Source: Mycolicibacterium vulneris (lineage in GTDB: Bacteria > Actinomycetota > Actinomycetes > Mycobacteriales > Mycobacteriaceae). Taken from it: 50,622 bases of DNA. Of the stretch, positions 49,552 through 50,622 are shown piece after piece. A program made the position numbers and the translations under genes. The stretch spans positions 1 through 50,622 of the forward strand of contig NZ_NCXM01000036.1 of assembly GCF_002104765.1 (NCBI RefSeq), read 5' to 3'. Every line of letters begins with the position of its first letter. Within the stretch, counting starts at the first letter, position 1. Under the pieces are notes generated by a model. It was not told where the DNA came from and did not search any database. It was given only the letters and a program-made list of their open reading frames with translations.

Positions 49552-50088
49552 TCAGAGCCAGCCGGTGCGGGCGGCGGCGACCGGCTCGGCGGGCGCCGGG
49601 GCCAATTCGCCGTTGCGCACGCCCTCGAGCAACCGTTTCACCGCGGCGACGATCTCCGGGGCCGCCGCTGCGAGTCCGGCGGTGTCGGCTTCGCTGACCT
49701 CATCGACATCGACGCCGGCGCGGGCCAGGATCGCGGCCGGGTCGGCCAGTTGCTCGGTCAGCCAGGCCAGCGGGTCGGCGGACAGCTCGGGGACGAAGTG
49801 CCGGCAGCTGGGTTCCCAGCCGTTGAACCGCGGGTGGTGGTGGGCCCGGTCCAGCGTCCCGGGCGGGCTCTCCGTGGAGCCGAACAGATCCACCCGCCAC
49901 ACCGGGCGGGTGAAGGCGATCGGGACGCCGGCGTAGATCGAGCCTTCGGGCGCAGCCCGGTCGACGAGGCGCAGTTCCAGCCTTACCCCCCGCTCCGGGG
50001 TTTCCTGACCCTCGAGCGGGGATGGGTCGATGAAGTACATGTCCCCGACGACCACGCCCAGGGATTCGAATCCGAACGCTGCGAGCAT
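49552..50088 (-). CDS. conserved hypothetical protein
   Basis: 178 residues. The start ATG 50088 has AGGAAAGG 6 bases upstream, so longer frames reaching 50238 are not used. The sequence contains GDMYFIDPSPLEGQETPERG, a beta-rich core (VRLELRLVDRAAP, PVWRVDLFGST), RAHHHPRFNGWEP and a helical C-terminus. There is no signal peptide or membrane segment. I do not recognise the family. The His-rich motif might bind a metal; that is speculation. Confidence 0.75.
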   Translation of the reverse strand: MLAAFGFESLGVVVGDMYFIDPSPLEGQETPERGVRLELRLVDRAAPEGSIYAGVPIAFTRPVWRVDLFGSTESPPGTLDRAHHHPRFNGWEPSCRHFVPELSADPLAWLTEQLADPAAILARAGVDVDEVSEADTAGLAAAAPEIVAAVKRLLEGVRNGELAPAPAEPVAAARTGWL

Positions 50089-50368
50089 CGCGCACCTTTC
50101 CTCGTCCTTCACGAGCGTAGACGGGGCAACGGAATCGGGGATCGTCATCACCGATACGCCGGCGACTCCGCCATGATTGTGAATTGCCTCTCTCCAGGCG
50201 AGGTGTCCGTCGATTTTGTGAACGGTGTTTTCGCACAAGCGAGGCGGTCACGGTACATTTCACTGGACTTTAGTTAGTGCATGAGTGCGAAGCCCCTGGC
50301 CAACGCAGGGGGTGATTCGCCGCGGTTCCCGGGAGGCCGCGGCGCGGACGTGAGGGGCAGCGGCGGGC
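50089..50368. other. promoter region of the mceA gene
   Basis: 280 bp. No yrbE (permease) gene is present, although mce operons normally begin with two. AT-rich DNA around 50255–50280 with ACTTTAGTTAG is the best promoter candidate. A frame from ATG 50281 runs across the mce start in another phase and looks spurious. Confidence 0.4.
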
Positions 50369-50622
50369 GTGTCGACACAATCAGGTCCGGGCTCACCCGT
50401 ACAGATCAACTCGCAACGACCCCCGCCGTTCAAGTTGATCGCCGTCGCCGTGCTGGTTGTGTGCGCCCTGGTTTTGGCGTTGGTGTACGGGCAATTCCGG
50501 GGTGCCTTCACCGAAAAGACGCGGCTGACCATGATCGCGGCCCGCGCCGGGTTGGTGATGGATCCGGGTTCGAAGGTGACTTATAACGGGGTGGAGATCG
50601 GCCGGGTGGGGTCGATTGCGGA
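50369..50622 (+). CDS. MCE-family protein, MceA type (5' part)
   Basis: The first 84 codons, continuing past the window. A short cytosolic tail (STQSGPGSPVQINSQRPPP) precedes one membrane helix (IAVAVLVVCALVLALVYG, about 25–42) and the start of the MCE/MlaD domain (RLTMIAARAGLVMDPGSKV then VEIGRVGSI). MCE proteins build lipid-import complexes in the mycobacterial envelope. An in-frame stop at 50351 fixes the start near GTG 50369. The first gene of an mce operon normally follows yrbEA/B, which are missing here. Confidence 0.88.
   Translation, partial: MSTQSGPGSPVQINSQRPPPFKLIAVAVLVVCALVLALVYGQFRGAFTEKTRLTMIAARAGLVMDPGSKVTYNGVEIGRVGSIA

Noticed and set aside
50281..50586. 101-codon plus-strand frame before and across the mce start
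   Set aside because: Out of phase with the MCE protein, no ribosome site and no recognisable sequence.

Overview
The window is high-GC actinobacterial DNA from a mycobacterium. Gene content and order follow the M. tuberculosis block Rv3193c–Rv3224 almost gene for gene, in inverted orientation for part of the numbering (sigH–rshA, pdtaS, whiB1, entC, rhlE, moeZ, adnAB, nudC, mrx1, uvrD2, whiB7). Accessory insertions, intergenic repeats and several genes absent from M. tuberculosis suggest a slow grower related to the M. avium complex. That species assignment is inference.

Layout. 1–3.5 kb is an accessory patch: a small secreted protein, a TetR–SDR pair with a likely operator, a metallo-beta-lactamase-fold gene broken by an internal deletion, another SDR, and remnants of two more genes. 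3.5–12.5 kb is the conserved redox and regulatory core: YbaK, SDR, SigH with its anti-sigma RshA, the tiny ribosomal protein bL37, a biotinyl-domain protein, the sensor kinase PdtaS, WhiB1, a lipid kinase, and the gpm2–entC–GNAT operon. 12.5–25 kb holds a ParA-like ATPase, a beta-propeller protein with the RhlE helicase, a diiron ferritin-like protein, an MmpS-like protein, TB9.4, regulators, a zinc metalloprotease, MoeZ, an alkyltransferase-like DNA repair protein and LipV. 25–36.3 kb is a DNA-end processing and redox block: AdnA–AdnB, a potassium channel, NudC, mycoredoxin-1 and UvrD2. 36.3–43 kb carries whiB7 with its attenuator leader, an ABC1 kinase, a cyclodehydratase-like protein, a 1.9-kb inserted island with a shortened P450 and duplicated gene ends, and a zincin-like protein. 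42.7–50.6 kb has a PDZ-Lon protease, a UPF0182 membrane protein, a GlxA-type regulator with an HD hydrolase and a broken nitroreductase, initiator tRNA-Met, a glutathione peroxidase and the start of an mceA gene.

The observation I rate highest is a structured intergenic element found as tandem 55–56-bp repeats in three places (13390–13501, 17278–17445, 22674–22795). The 31-nt centre is nearly invariant, while the 7-bp arms differ completely between loci yet remain perfectly complementary. This is compensatory change of the kind expected for a selected hairpin, and two arrays fill the gap between convergent genes up to their stop codons. Other notable points are a SigH-type promoter plus strong ribosome binding site for a longer SigH isoform, a SigH-like promoter in front of mrx1 whose -35 lies in a dispersed repeat, recurrent internal-deletion scars, and several genes with a TANNNT -10 placed for leaderless transcription.
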